This document shows positions 43,665 to 52,687 of a DNA stretch of 64,000 nucleotides, piece after piece. Position numbers and translations under genes: made by a program. The notes below the pieces were generated by a model that was not told where the DNA came from, did not search any database, and was given only the letters and a program-made list of their open reading frames with translations. The first letter of the stretch is position 1. Each line of letters starts with the position of its first letter. This DNA comes from Planctomycetaceae bacterium (GTDB lineage: Bacteria; Planctomycetota; Planctomycetia; Pirellulales; Pirellulaceae), in NCBI GenBank assembly GCA_020638995.1, contig JACKHM010000002.1, positions 2,318,347 to 2,382,346 of the forward strand, written 5' to 3'.

Positions 43665-45157
43665 TTACGGGAGCACGTAGACGCCGCCTACGATCGCACC
43701 GGCTTGCATCAGTCCACCGCGGACACTGAGCGGAACTGGTGGCAGTAGCCAGGGCACAATTGCCCGGTCGATAGTAACCAAGTGCGTATTCACACTCGTT
43801 CGGCGGGCTCAACCCATCTGATACGGCAGTGTCGCGATATTCAGGAAGAAGTGAGCTCCGGAGAGCACCGGTTGCAACACCGTCCCTGCCGAATGTCCGT
43901 AACGTTCAAGTTGCACTTCACTCGAAGTACAATGGTTTGTGGCATAAACCGGAGGCCTTCCAGGTCATGGTCGAAGCCAACCATTCGCGTCGTTGGTACT
44001 TGTCATCACCCAACGAACACTCTGTCGGAACACCCCACCAGGCAGCTAGGAAGCACCAATCGTCATCACTAAGCTCGCCAACGGGCACCTTTGCAACCTC
44101 ACCATCGTCTTCGATGTACACCCGGCCAAACTGCAAGTTGGTAACCTGCCCCCCGAGCAACCACCTCGCCATCACGATTTCGCCACGAACGTATGGCAGA
44201 CTGAAGCGAGATCGCAGGGTGCCGAGCTTGCTCGACCTCAACCTCCGTCGTAGCATCGGGCTTAAACGATGGAGAGATGTTGAGTGAGATTTTGTCAATC
44301 GAATTCTCTCGTACGCGGCGCGAGCATGTTGGCACTGCTCGCCGTCCGTACAGCAGTTTCGTTCGTTATAGATCATGTCACAGTCCGCCGCCGTCTGATA
44401 AGGCTGAGCGCGAGGTATAACAGGATCACGAAAACCTCATTCATTTGTCGCGGGTGCAACAGCGCGCGTCTTCGCGAAATGGTTCCGCTTGAGGTTCCAA
44501 CTCGTTCAGCGGTGCCGGTTCAGGGGCTTCCTCACGGAAGGGTGAAAACTCAGGATCGCGTTGCGGCGCAGTCGGTTCTGGATCGACAGCCGGCAGTGGC
44601 AACGGTGTCACCTCGGGTTGCGAAATGAAGGTTCGGCCTCTGCGTTCGTCGAGTTCCGGACTCCGGTCACCGAATGGATCGTCGAAGGGATCAATCTCGC
44701 CCAATTGCGTTACCAGTCGGACGTGCGATCCCTTCGGACGTTCTACGTCTTGGCCCCATGACAATACTTTGTGCGTGACTTGCTTGGGCTGAACGGGCTT
44801 GGCCAGAGCGGGCTCAGCCTCGACGTGCGATACGGGTTGAACCTGTGTCGCAATGTTCGGTGGTTGCCAGCGGAGCGTCGTTGAAGAAGTGCCAATTCGC
44901 CGTTTGCGAACTTCGGCCCATTGAGCGTCTGTGGGTGCCGTCGCTTCGCGGATCGGAGTGGCTTGTGCTGCGACGCTGTTGCGGAAGAGTGAAGGTTGCG
45001 GTTGGTCGGCGAAGGTGAGGTTCGGGAGGCAGGTGGTTGTGGCCAGTACTGCCGCGAGAAGACTCTCGCGGCTCAATTTTCGTAGTCTAGCTCTGATCGC
45101 CTTTGCCAGGCATTTCGGGGCTGTAATTCGGTGCTTCCTGCGTAATGGCGATGTCAT
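43665..45157 (-). pseudogene. Exported SHD1-domain surface protein broken by about seven indels
   Basis: Joining frames gives one protein of about 480 residues: signal (RESLLAAVLATTTCLPNLTFA), Pro/Glu-rich stretch, Cys-containing MIYNERNCCTDGEQCQHA, ENSIDKISLNISPSFKPDA, a SHD1 domain (SWRNRDGEVVARG / QVTNLQFGRVYIEDDGEVAK / VPVGELSDDDWCFL), then WWGVPTECSLGDD, TWKASGLCHKPLYFE, EVQLERYGHSAG, LPYQMG / LSPPNECEYALGYYRPGNCA / PWLLPPVPLSVRGGL, ending at 43665. Frame changes fall near 44445, 44430, 44315, 44150 (six-G run), 43920, 43814 and 43753. Conserved residues persist across every break. The start is uncertain: ATG 45157 overlaps guaB, and a TTG at 45076 would avoid the overlap. Confidence 0.8.
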
Positions 45158-46568
45158 GAGGATGACTCTCTCTTACACTCGCTGCTGAAACTTGGATAAA
45201 TCGCGAGTCCGTTCGCAATTCTTCGATCGTCGCCGTGCCGCAATAACCCATTCCGGCACGTAATCCACCAACCAACTGATACACATAGTCGCTGAGCGGA
45301 CCTTTGAACGGTACTCGCCCTTCGACACCTTCCGGCACTAACTTCCCGTTTCCAGCGACGTCCGACTGTCGGTAGCGTTCGCTGGAACCTTTGACCATCG
45401 CGCCGAGCGATCCCATGCCGCGATAGGTCTTAAACGTTCGACCTTGGTACAGGATCGTTCTTCCTGGACTCTCGGCGAGTCCCGCGAACAGTCCGCCGAT
45501 CATAACCACATGGGCACCGGCGGCGATCGCTTTCGTTATGTCTCCCGAAAAGCGGATGCCTCCATCCGCGATAATGACGACGTCCGTTCCCTTCGCAGCC
45601 TTCGAGGCTTCGTGAACCGCTGTGATCTGTGGAACGCCGACTCCCGAGATAACTCGCGTCGTGCAGATCGAGCCAGGACCTATCCCAACCTTCACCGCAT
45701 CGGCTCCCGACTTGATTAGATCAGCGGCTCCCTCCTGCGTGGCTACGTTGCCGGCGATGACATCGATATCCCATCGCCGCTTAATCTCCTTGACCGTATC
45801 CATCACGTTCGCCGAGTGGCCGTGAGCGCTGTCGACAACCAACACGTCGACACCACTCTCGATCAGGCTCTCGATTCGTTCATAATCTCGGACACCGACC
45901 GCAGCCCCGACTCGCAACCTGCCTTTCCTATCTTTGCAGGCTTCCGGGAACCGCTTCATCATGTCGATGTCTTTGATCGTGATGAGTCCAGTCAAGACGT
46001 ATGAATCGTCAACCAGCAAAAGTTTCTCCACCTTTTTAGCCGTTAAAATCTTCTCAGCTTCCGCAAGCGATACTTCTCCCGTAACCGTTACAAGGTGATC
46101 TTTGGTCATCACCTCTGCTATCAAGGTGTCGCTGGTTTCCAGAAACCGCAGATCCCTTCGTGTCAGAATGCCTACCAATCGGCCATTTTCCTCGGTGATT
46201 GGCACTCCCGAGACGTTGTGCTGCTCCATCACCTCGCGAGCCCGCGACACGGGTGCGTCGGGTGGTAACGTCACCGGATCGACGATGATCCCGTTTGCAC
46301 TCCGCTTCACCTTGCGAACTTCTTCGGTCTGGGCAGCGACCGACATATTTTTGTGAATAACCCCTAATCCACCCACTTTAGCCAGAGCGATGGCCAACCC
46401 GCTTTCTGTCACCGTGTCCATCGGCGAGCTGATCAGCGGTAGGTTCAGGCGGATGTTTTTGGTCAGCTGGGTACTGACATCCACTTCGGAGGGGACCACC
46501 GCGCTATAACGGGGCTCGAGCAGCACATCGTCGAAGGTGATGGCGGTGGTTCGGACTTTGTCTTCCAT
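45087..46568 (-). CDS. guaB: Inosine-5'-monophosphate dehydrogenase
   Basis: Catalyses IMP to XMP with NAD, the first committed step of GMP synthesis. The 493-residue product from ATG 46568 has the family N-terminus TAITFDDVLLEPRYSAVVPS, two CBS domains (about residues 95-215, inserted in the barrel), the phosphate-binding and catalytic loop KVGIGPGSICTTRVISGVG with the active-site Cys, ADGGIRFSGDITKA, and MIGGLFAGLAESPG. All key residues are present and the length is typical. An in-frame start 14 codons earlier is possible but lies outside the conserved region. Confidence 0.96.
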   Translation of the reverse strand: MEDKVRTTAITFDDVLLEPRYSAVVPSEVDVSTQLTKNIRLNLPLISSPMDTVTESGLAIALAKVGGLGVIHKNMSVAAQTEEVRKVKRSANGIIVDPVTLPPDAPVSRAREVMEQHNVSGVPITEENGRLVGILTRRDLRFLETSDTLIAEVMTKDHLVTVTGEVSLAEAEKILTAKKVEKLLLVDDSYVLTGLITIKDIDMMKRFPEACKDRKGRLRVGAAVGVRDYERIESLIESGVDVLVVDSAHGHSANVMDTVKEIKRRWDIDVIAGNVATQEGAADLIKSGADAVKVGIGPGSICTTRVISGVGVPQITAVHEASKAAKGTDVVIIADGGIRFSGDITKAIAAGAHVVMIGGLFAGLAESPGRTILYQGRTFKTYRGMGSLGAMVKGSSERYRQSDVAGNGKLVPEGVEGRVPFKGPLSDYVYQLVGGLRAGMGYCGTATIEELRTDSRFIQVSAASVRESHPHDIAITQEAPNYSPEMPGKGDQS

Positions 46569-47071
46569 GGTCACTCTCGCGGTCTGGGGTCTGTTACTCG
46601 GCTCTGCCAAAGTAATCCAGGATTATGGGGATCGAACCGATAGTTGACAACTTGCCAAGGCGGTCTTTTGACTCGAAACATTACGAATTCCAAGCGTCGT
46701 CGAGCTAGAAACGCGAGCGTGAGGACTCGCGATTCCAGAGATGCGGCAGACGAACTTCTGAAGTTTCCGAGACATGTTGGAAATCTGGTGAGATTTGGTA
46801 GCAATTTATTGCGACACAGCCGTATCGGAAGATAGAATCACCGGAAATGGTAAGTTCGTCTTCTTTAGAACTCTCCGTTTAGCTACGTATGCAAGCCATA
46901 GAAGTGCTTCCTCGATTCGCGCCGTGACTTACCTGCGATAGGTAAGACACGCCCTCCAAGTCGATCAGGCAATCTCTTGCCCAAATAGCTCCCCGTAGGT
47001 TTTCGCATTGTTGCAAGGTCGCAGTGTGTTGGAGCGCGGTATCCGTGCTGCCTGCAAATAGGAGTTAAAAC
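46569..47071. other. Gap upstream of guaB and the giant surface gene
   Basis: About 500 bases between divergent genes. A small hairpin with a 7-base stem (CTTACCT/AGGTAAG) is at 46928-46946, with no T-run. No gene, riboswitch or clear promoter was recognised. Confidence 0.4.
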
Positions 47072-50000
47072 ATGGTTACGAAAGCACGCGCGAGTTGTGC
47101 GCGAAAACGGCGGTCTCGTGGTTCTGAGAAGAGGTCGAGGCGATTGATCTTCGAGTATCTCGAATCACGGTTGGCACTAGCGTCGTTGATTCCCATCTCG
47201 ATCGCGCAGCCGGCTGGTAGTTTGACCGGCGACGCCGCGAGCGGGTCGAGTTCCATAAGCGCTGACGGTCGCTATGTCGCGTTTGTTAGCGAGGCGACGA
47301 ACCTCGTCGAGGGACAGATCGACACGGTCGTGGGCGGCGTGCATGTGAAAGATGTGTTTCTGTTCGACAGCTTCACGAACACCACCACGCTCGTCAGCCA
47401 CCGGGTCGGTGTACCGCTAGAGACGGCGGACGGCGAGAGCGACTTTCCCGTCATCAGCGCGGACGGCCAGTACATCGCGTACGTCAGCCGCGCGTCGAAT
47501 CTCGATTTCGGACAGAGCGAGTCCGAGGCTAATGGCAACGTGGGGCTGCTTGATGTCTTCTTATACAGCGTCGCGGACAACAAGAGCCTGCTTGTCAGCC
47601 ACAACAGCCTCTCCTTGCCCATTCCCGCCAACGGCGACGTGTTCGAGCAACGGCCCGCAATTAGCGCCGACGGTCGCTACGTGGCGTTCGCCAGTTCCGC
47701 GTCGAACATGGTGGATGGCGTCACCGACGGCGGAGGCTTTGACCTCTTCCTGTTTGACCTTTTTCATCCCAAAGACATCCGGCTGATCACCCGATCCGCT
47801 TCCTTTCCTGAGTTCGCGGTGGATTCCAGCGTGCAATCGATAACGCTCAGCGCGGACGGTCAGTTTCTGGCCTTTGAAAGTTTCAGCGGGGACTTGGTGC
47901 CGAATCAAGATGATGCGAACTTCCACGCTGATATCTTTCTCTATGACGTGGCTCAAGATTCGGTGCGGTTAGTCACCGGCGCGGGAGGTTCGGCTACCGT
48001 GACCGGCGATGGCCCTTCCTTCCAGGCAGCCGACATGGCGATTAGCGCTCACGGTCGTTACTTGGCCTTCCGCAGTTTCGCCACAGATCTCGTCGTGGGC
48101 CAAATGGACGATAACAACAATGCGGATGTGTTTTTGTTCGACCGACAAGCCACGACGAATACTGAACGATTGAAACTGATCAGTCACGCGCACGACAACC
48201 CTCTGACGGCAGCGACGGGGAGTTCGGCGGGGAGCGAGATCCCAGTAATCAACGTGGACCTCGAAAACTACGAGAACAACGGCGACGGGCTGTACGTGGC
48301 TTATCAAAGTACGGCACAGAATCTCGTGGCAGGAGTGAACGACAGTGGCGACACTCGCGACTTGTTCCTGTACGACGTCAGTGCCGACAGCAGCGTGTTG
48401 ATTACTCGCGCCGCAACTCTAAACCCCAACGCGCCCATCACCCCAGCCACGACTTTGATTTCGTTTGCGGTTGAAAACGACCCCGGTGTTACCCCGGTCA
48501 TCAGCCGCAGCGGGCGCTACGTCGCGTACTCCAGTCCCGCAACCGATCTGGTTCTGAATCAAGCCGACTCGACGCAGACCATCACCAACGACGTCTTTCG
48601 CTTCGACCGGCTGACCGGTGACAACGCACTGCTCAGCGGTGTCGCTGGTTCAGCGACGCAAACCGGCGACTCGGAATCGCACGTGAACGCCATCAGCGCG
48701 GATGGCTCGACAGTCGCCTTTACAAGCCTGTCCACCAATTTGATCGATGGCGACGATAATCTTGTGCAGGACGTGTTCGTGAGCGTTGGCGAGTTTACAC
48801 TCACCTACACCGGCCGGCAATTCGATCTGCTCAGCGACAGCCAGCGCAACACGCAAGACGGAATCAACGATGCGATGTTCACATTGACGCGGCGTCAAGG
48901 GTTGAGCGACGTCGATATTACGGACTTCGAACTGCGACGTGGCGATGGAACGGTATGGCGATCGACGCCCGGCGCTGGCGAATCCGTGCTGGGAGCGACC
49001 GACTCGATTCAGGGACCCAACTTGATTCTGGCAGCCCTCAACGGTTTGAAGGGGGCCGCAAACGTGGTCGGAGGCGGAACGGCCCTCTTGTTCGCGGCGG
49101 ATGCGGCGGCCACTCGATTCGCCGTGGGAGAACGATTCACGTTGACCGCGCATTTATCCGATGGCTCGGTTGTCACGGCGGAGAGTGAGCCGATCCCAGC
49201 TTCGTTCATCCAGCTCGCCTACAACGGCAAGCTGCGCGATCGCGTGGGACGAGACGACGCCTCGCTAACTCCCGACGGCCAGAAAGACGGCACGTTTACG
49301 ATCACCTTTCCGTTCGGCACCGGAATACTGACGGGACTGGAATTGGATCGGGGCGACGGCAATCACTGGAACACGGTTCCCGGCGATTCCGTGTGGGTAC
49401 TCGGCGTGGCCCAAGGGCTTGATTTTCAGTTGATTAACGAATCGAACGGTTCGTTGGCTCCCCAGGGATTGTTGCTTGGTGGTGAATTCGTTTTGTTCGC
49501 GCCCGAGGACCGTCCCGAAGCGAAGAGCTTCTTTACCGAGGGTAAATCGTTTCGGGTCATCGCGACATTCCAAGACGGCAGCCAGCAGGAAGCCAGCGTG
49601 ACGTTGTCATCGTTCAACGTCCCACCGCCGCAGCCCGACTTGGCGGTCGGTGTCTCGAACTTGCCGAATACCGTCAATCCGACGGAGAAGTCTGTGTACA
49701 CCGTGTCGGTACACAACCTCGGCGACGGCGCTGCCACAAACGTTCAGGTTCGCTCGGACCCGTTGCCGTCGGGAGTGCAGTTCGTCGCGGCCGAGAGTCC
49801 AGCCAACTGCGAGCAACTGAGTTCGCGCGTGGTTTGTACGCTCGACACGCTCGCCGCGGGAGCTGACAAGTCGGTGGCCCTGCCGTTCAAGTTCAACGAC
49901 GCGGGCAATGTTCAGCTCGGCTTTGAAGCTTCGGCCACGGAGACCGACGCCAATCCATTGGACAACACGGCTGCGAAGGTGACACACGTGCTCGCCCCGT

Positions 50001-52633
50001 TGCAGATCACGCTGACCGATTCGCCGGACCCAGTCCATGTCGGCGAGGAACTGACCTATGAGATCAAGGTCACCAACCCGAACAGCATTCCCGCCGCCGA
50101 CGTTTTCATTTCAAGTCCCGTGCCAAGCGATTCCGCGTTCGTATCGGTATCAACGACTCTGTGCCGCCAGGAAGCCGACTTCTTCCAATGCAATCTGGAT
50201 CAACTCGATCCCGGCCAGACCCTGCCATTTCGCTTCGTCGTCCACCCGACTAAGGCCGGCACGCTGGAAAACCTCGGCGCAGTTGTGGCACGAGGTGGCG
50301 TGCTCGTGGCCAGCGCCGGCGCGGTCCAAACCACCGTGCGTCCCGCGAATGATGACTTCGCCAAAGCGCAGTCGTTTCCAAGTAATCTAAATGTTGCCGG
50401 TGGAGTCACTCTGACCGGCACCAATGTCGGTGCAACGGCCGAGATCATCTTCGGCGATCAGGAGCCACATCATGCCGGCGTGCCCAAAGACAAAAACTCC
50501 GTTTGGTATTCTTGGACCTCACCCTACACCGCTTGGGCCAAATTCACGACCGATGGAAGCGACTTTGATACGCTGCTCGCCGTGTATAAGAACGAAAACG
50601 ATTATCTAGTCGAGATAATTTCCGGTGATGATCACCCCGCCCCAATCCCGACAGACCCACGACTCCGCACGGAAGAAATTTCCTTTTTGGCGCGCGAAGG
50701 TCAGACGTACTATATCGCCGTGGATGGATTCAATGATGCCACGGGCAATATCCAAATCAACGGTAAACAGAATAACCGTCAAGTATCGGCGGTGATTAAT
50801 GCCCGACTTACTTCGTACGAACCTGTGATCGTCAGAAGGGGTGAGGCGTTTTCACTGGCCGTCCAAGGCGAACAGTTTGTGGACGGTCATAAGATTCGCG
50901 TCAATGGAGAGGTGCTGGATTCGACTATTTTCGTCGACAGCACGCGATTGGAAGTGCAGGTTCCAGCCGAGTTCACTGACAAGGTCGGAGTGCTGGCGGT
51001 CGAAGTCGCGTCCAAGACGGAAGTGGCTAGAAACCTGGGACTCATTCGTGTCGTCGACTGGAATGTCGCCCGCGGCGGGGCCGGGGAAACGGTAACTGCG
51101 AGCACCTCGTCCGACGCTGGATATCACCTGCTAGCGTCCGCGAGTGCGCAGGCGGATTGTGGATTCTTGAACCTAAACTGCATTGCCTCCGCCGCAGTCT
51201 ACGCGACGGGACAGGCTGTGCGGGCAGTGAGCGACGCCGCTACTGGGGTCGCCAATGCCGTGGGTGGTGCCATCCAAGGCATCGCCAACACTGTTGGGAG
51301 GAGCATCGGCAATCATTCCTATAGCGTCAACGTACAAGGCGCTACGGCCGTTCGAACTACGGTGACACCACAGATTGTCGCTGGTGGCGGGTTGAACAAT
51401 GAACCAGCGATTCCACCCGATGCTGTACTGATCGCGGTTTCGGGGCCCACTGTAGTTGCTAACGATGGGGCGGGCTTGATCGGCCAGGACGGAGCTGGCG
51501 TGGTCGCAAATGACGGAGCCGGGTTGATTGGACAAGACGGGGCCGGCGAGGGTGAGTCTCCGGACGAAGCACAGTGGATGTTCGTTATGGGGAGCGGCGG
51601 CACGGCACCCGTGATCACAAACGAGATGCAGGCTGACGGGACGGTAGTCGGTTCGATATCAGTGACCTTTGACGACACCAGTGCGCCGAGCGTTGCTGAT
51701 CTCGCCAACGGAATGATCTTTATGATTGTCGTCCCGGACAAGCTTCAATTCGACGTGACCGATTACTCCGTGGCCGAGAATGCTGGCAACGCGCTAGTTA
51801 CAGTTACACGTTCCGGTAGCGGCGATGGACGTGTCAGCGTGCAGTATGCCACCAAGGACGACACGGGCAAAGCCGGCGAGGATTACACGGCCACCTCCGG
51901 CACGCTGACCTTTGAGTCTGGAGAATTGATCAAGACGTTCAGCGTTTCCATCCTGCGCGATGCGGTGAATGAAGAAGTCGAAAAAATCAAACTGGCCTTG
52001 AGTATGCCTGGCGGCATCGTCCGGCTGGGCGATCAAGTGACCGCCGAGCTGTCGATCACCGCGCCGTTCTGGGCCTGGCAGAACCAGTTAAACCGCCTGG
52101 ACGTAAACGGAGACTCCAAAGTCTCACCAATCGATGTACTGATTATCATAAACGAATTGAACAACCCGACCGTCATCCTCGCGGGAGGTCTTTTGCCTAC
52201 TCCGGGCGCAGCGGGCATCACTTTCCACTATGATGTCAGCGGCGATGACATTTTGGCTCCGATCGATGCGCTTCAGGTTATCAACTTCTTGAACAAGGAC
52301 GCACTGGCAGAAGCTGAATCGCCCGCCTCGGACTTCGCATTCAACCGTTCGTTATCACCTCCGATACAGACGGTGGTCGCGTCAACGGTCACGACCTTTG
52401 TCCCGACCGAAGACCTAGCCTTGGTGCGCTGCACGATGCTTCGAAACGGTGTCGTGACGCCCCCCAAAGCTTCACAGACGATGCCCAACCAGACGCAAAC
52501 ATCGGATGGGAGTTCCGAGGATTCGACGCGTCTGAGACGCCTCGCAGGGAACGACAAAACAATTGACGATTTATACGCAAGTATCGGCGAGTGGCTCAAC
52601 GTAGATGACAACTTGCCGGCAGGCAACCGATAG
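47072..52633 (+). CDS. Giant surface protein: PD40 propeller, DUF11, Calx-beta and dockerin repeats
   Basis: An 1853-residue exported protein. The N-terminus has a basic patch and RRLIFEYLESRLALAS, the LEPR-XLL-like leader of planctomycete giant proteins. Residues about 60-570 hold repeated TolB/PD40 blades (ISADGRYVAF, ISADGQYIAY and variants). Two copies of a RGDG-containing module follow (about 575 and 714), two DUF11 domains (855, 976), a pre-peptidase-like beta domain (1092-1235), an IPT-like domain (1240-1340), a 16-residue tandem repeat (1461-1492), Calx-beta (1558-1662) and a dockerin-like EF-hand pair (LDVNGDSKVSPIDVLIIINE and YDVSGDDILAPIDALQVINF). Likely a secreted, calcium-dependent adhesin or matrix protein. 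Its codon use looks like that of its neighbours. Confidence 0.88.
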   Translation: MVTKARASCARKRRSRGSEKRSRRLIFEYLESRLALASLIPISIAQPAGSLTGDAASGSSSISADGRYVAFVSEATNLVEGQIDTVVGGVHVKDVFLFDSFTNTTTLVSHRVGVPLETADGESDFPVISADGQYIAYVSRASNLDFGQSESEANGNVGLLDVFLYSVADNKSLLVSHNSLSLPIPANGDVFEQRPAISADGRYVAFASSASNMVDGVTDGGGFDLFLFDLFHPKDIRLITRSASFPEFAVDSSVQSITLSADGQFLAFESFSGDLVPNQDDANFHADIFLYDVAQDSVRLVTGAGGSATVTGDGPSFQAADMAISAHGRYLAFRSFATDLVVGQMDDNNNADVFLFDRQATTNTERLKLISHAHDNPLTAATGSSAGSEIPVINVDLENYENNGDGLYVAYQSTAQNLVAGVNDSGDTRDLFLYDVSADSSVLITRAATLNPNAPITPATTLISFAVENDPGVTPVISRSGRYVAYSSPATDLVLNQADSTQTITNDVFRFDRLTGDNALLSGVAGSATQTGDSESHVNAISADGSTVAFTSLSTNLIDGDDNLVQDVFVSVGEFTLTYTGRQFDLLSDSQRNTQDGINDAMFTLTRRQGLSDVDITDFELRRGDGTVWRSTPGAGESVLGATDSIQGPNLILAALNGLKGAANVVGGGTALLFAADAAATRFAVGERFTLTAHLSDGSVVTAESEPIPASFIQLAYNGKLRDRVGRDDASLTPDGQKDGTFTITFPFGTGILTGLELDRGDGNHWNTVPGDSVWVLGVAQGLDFQLINESNGSLAPQGLLLGGEFVLFAPEDRPEAKSFFTEGKSFRVIATFQDGSQQEASVTLSSFNVPPPQPDLAVGVSNLPNTVNPTEKSVYTVSVHNLGDGAATNVQVRSDPLPSGVQFVAAESPANCEQLSSRVVCTLDTLAAGADKSVALPFKFNDAGNVQLGFEASATETDANPLDNTAAKVTHVLAPLQITLTDSPDPVHVGEELTYEIKVTNPNSIPAADVFISSPVPSDSAFVSVSTTLCRQEADFFQCNLDQLDPGQTLPFRFVVHPTKAGTLENLGAVVARGGVLVASAGAVQTTVRPANDDFAKAQSFPSNLNVAGGVTLTGTNVGATAEIIFGDQEPHHAGVPKDKNSVWYSWTSPYTAWAKFTTDGSDFDTLLAVYKNENDYLVEIISGDDHPAPIPTDPRLRTEEISFLAREGQTYYIAVDGFNDATGNIQINGKQNNRQVSAVINARLTSYEPVIVRRGEAFSLAVQGEQFVDGHKIRVNGEVLDSTIFVDSTRLEVQVPAEFTDKVGVLAVEVASKTEVARNLGLIRVVDWNVARGGAGETVTASTSSDAGYHLLASASAQADCGFLNLNCIASAAVYATGQAVRAVSDAATGVANAVGGAIQGIANTVGRSIGNHSYSVNVQGATAVRTTVTPQIVAGGGLNNEPAIPPDAVLIAVSGPTVVANDGAGLIGQDGAGVVANDGAGLIGQDGAGEGESPDEAQWMFVMGSGGTAPVITNEMQADGTVVGSISVTFDDTSAPSVADLANGMIFMIVVPDKLQFDVTDYSVAENAGNALVTVTRSGSGDGRVSVQYATKDDTGKAGEDYTATSGTLTFESGELIKTFSVSILRDAVNEEVEKIKLALSMPGGIVRLGDQVTAELSITAPFWAWQNQLNRLDVNGDSKVSPIDVLIIINELNNPTVILAGGLLPTPGAAGITFHYDVSGDDILAPIDALQVINFLNKDALAEAESPASDFAFNRSLSPPIQTVVASTVTTFVPTEDLALVRCTMLRNGVVTPPKASQTMPNQTQTSDGSSEDSTRLRRLAGNDKTIDDLYASIGEWLNVDDNLPAGNR
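51452..51547 (+). repeat. Tandem 48-base repeat within the giant surface gene
   Basis: Two adjacent 48-base units encode VVANDGAGLIGQDGAG twice. The codons differ between the copies at several third positions while the 16 residues are identical, so selection for the peptide is implied. Confidence 0.85.
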
Positions 52634-52687
52634 CTGCCGTTCATCACTTCAATTGTTTGCAATGAAGCGTTTCGCACTTTCCCAAAC

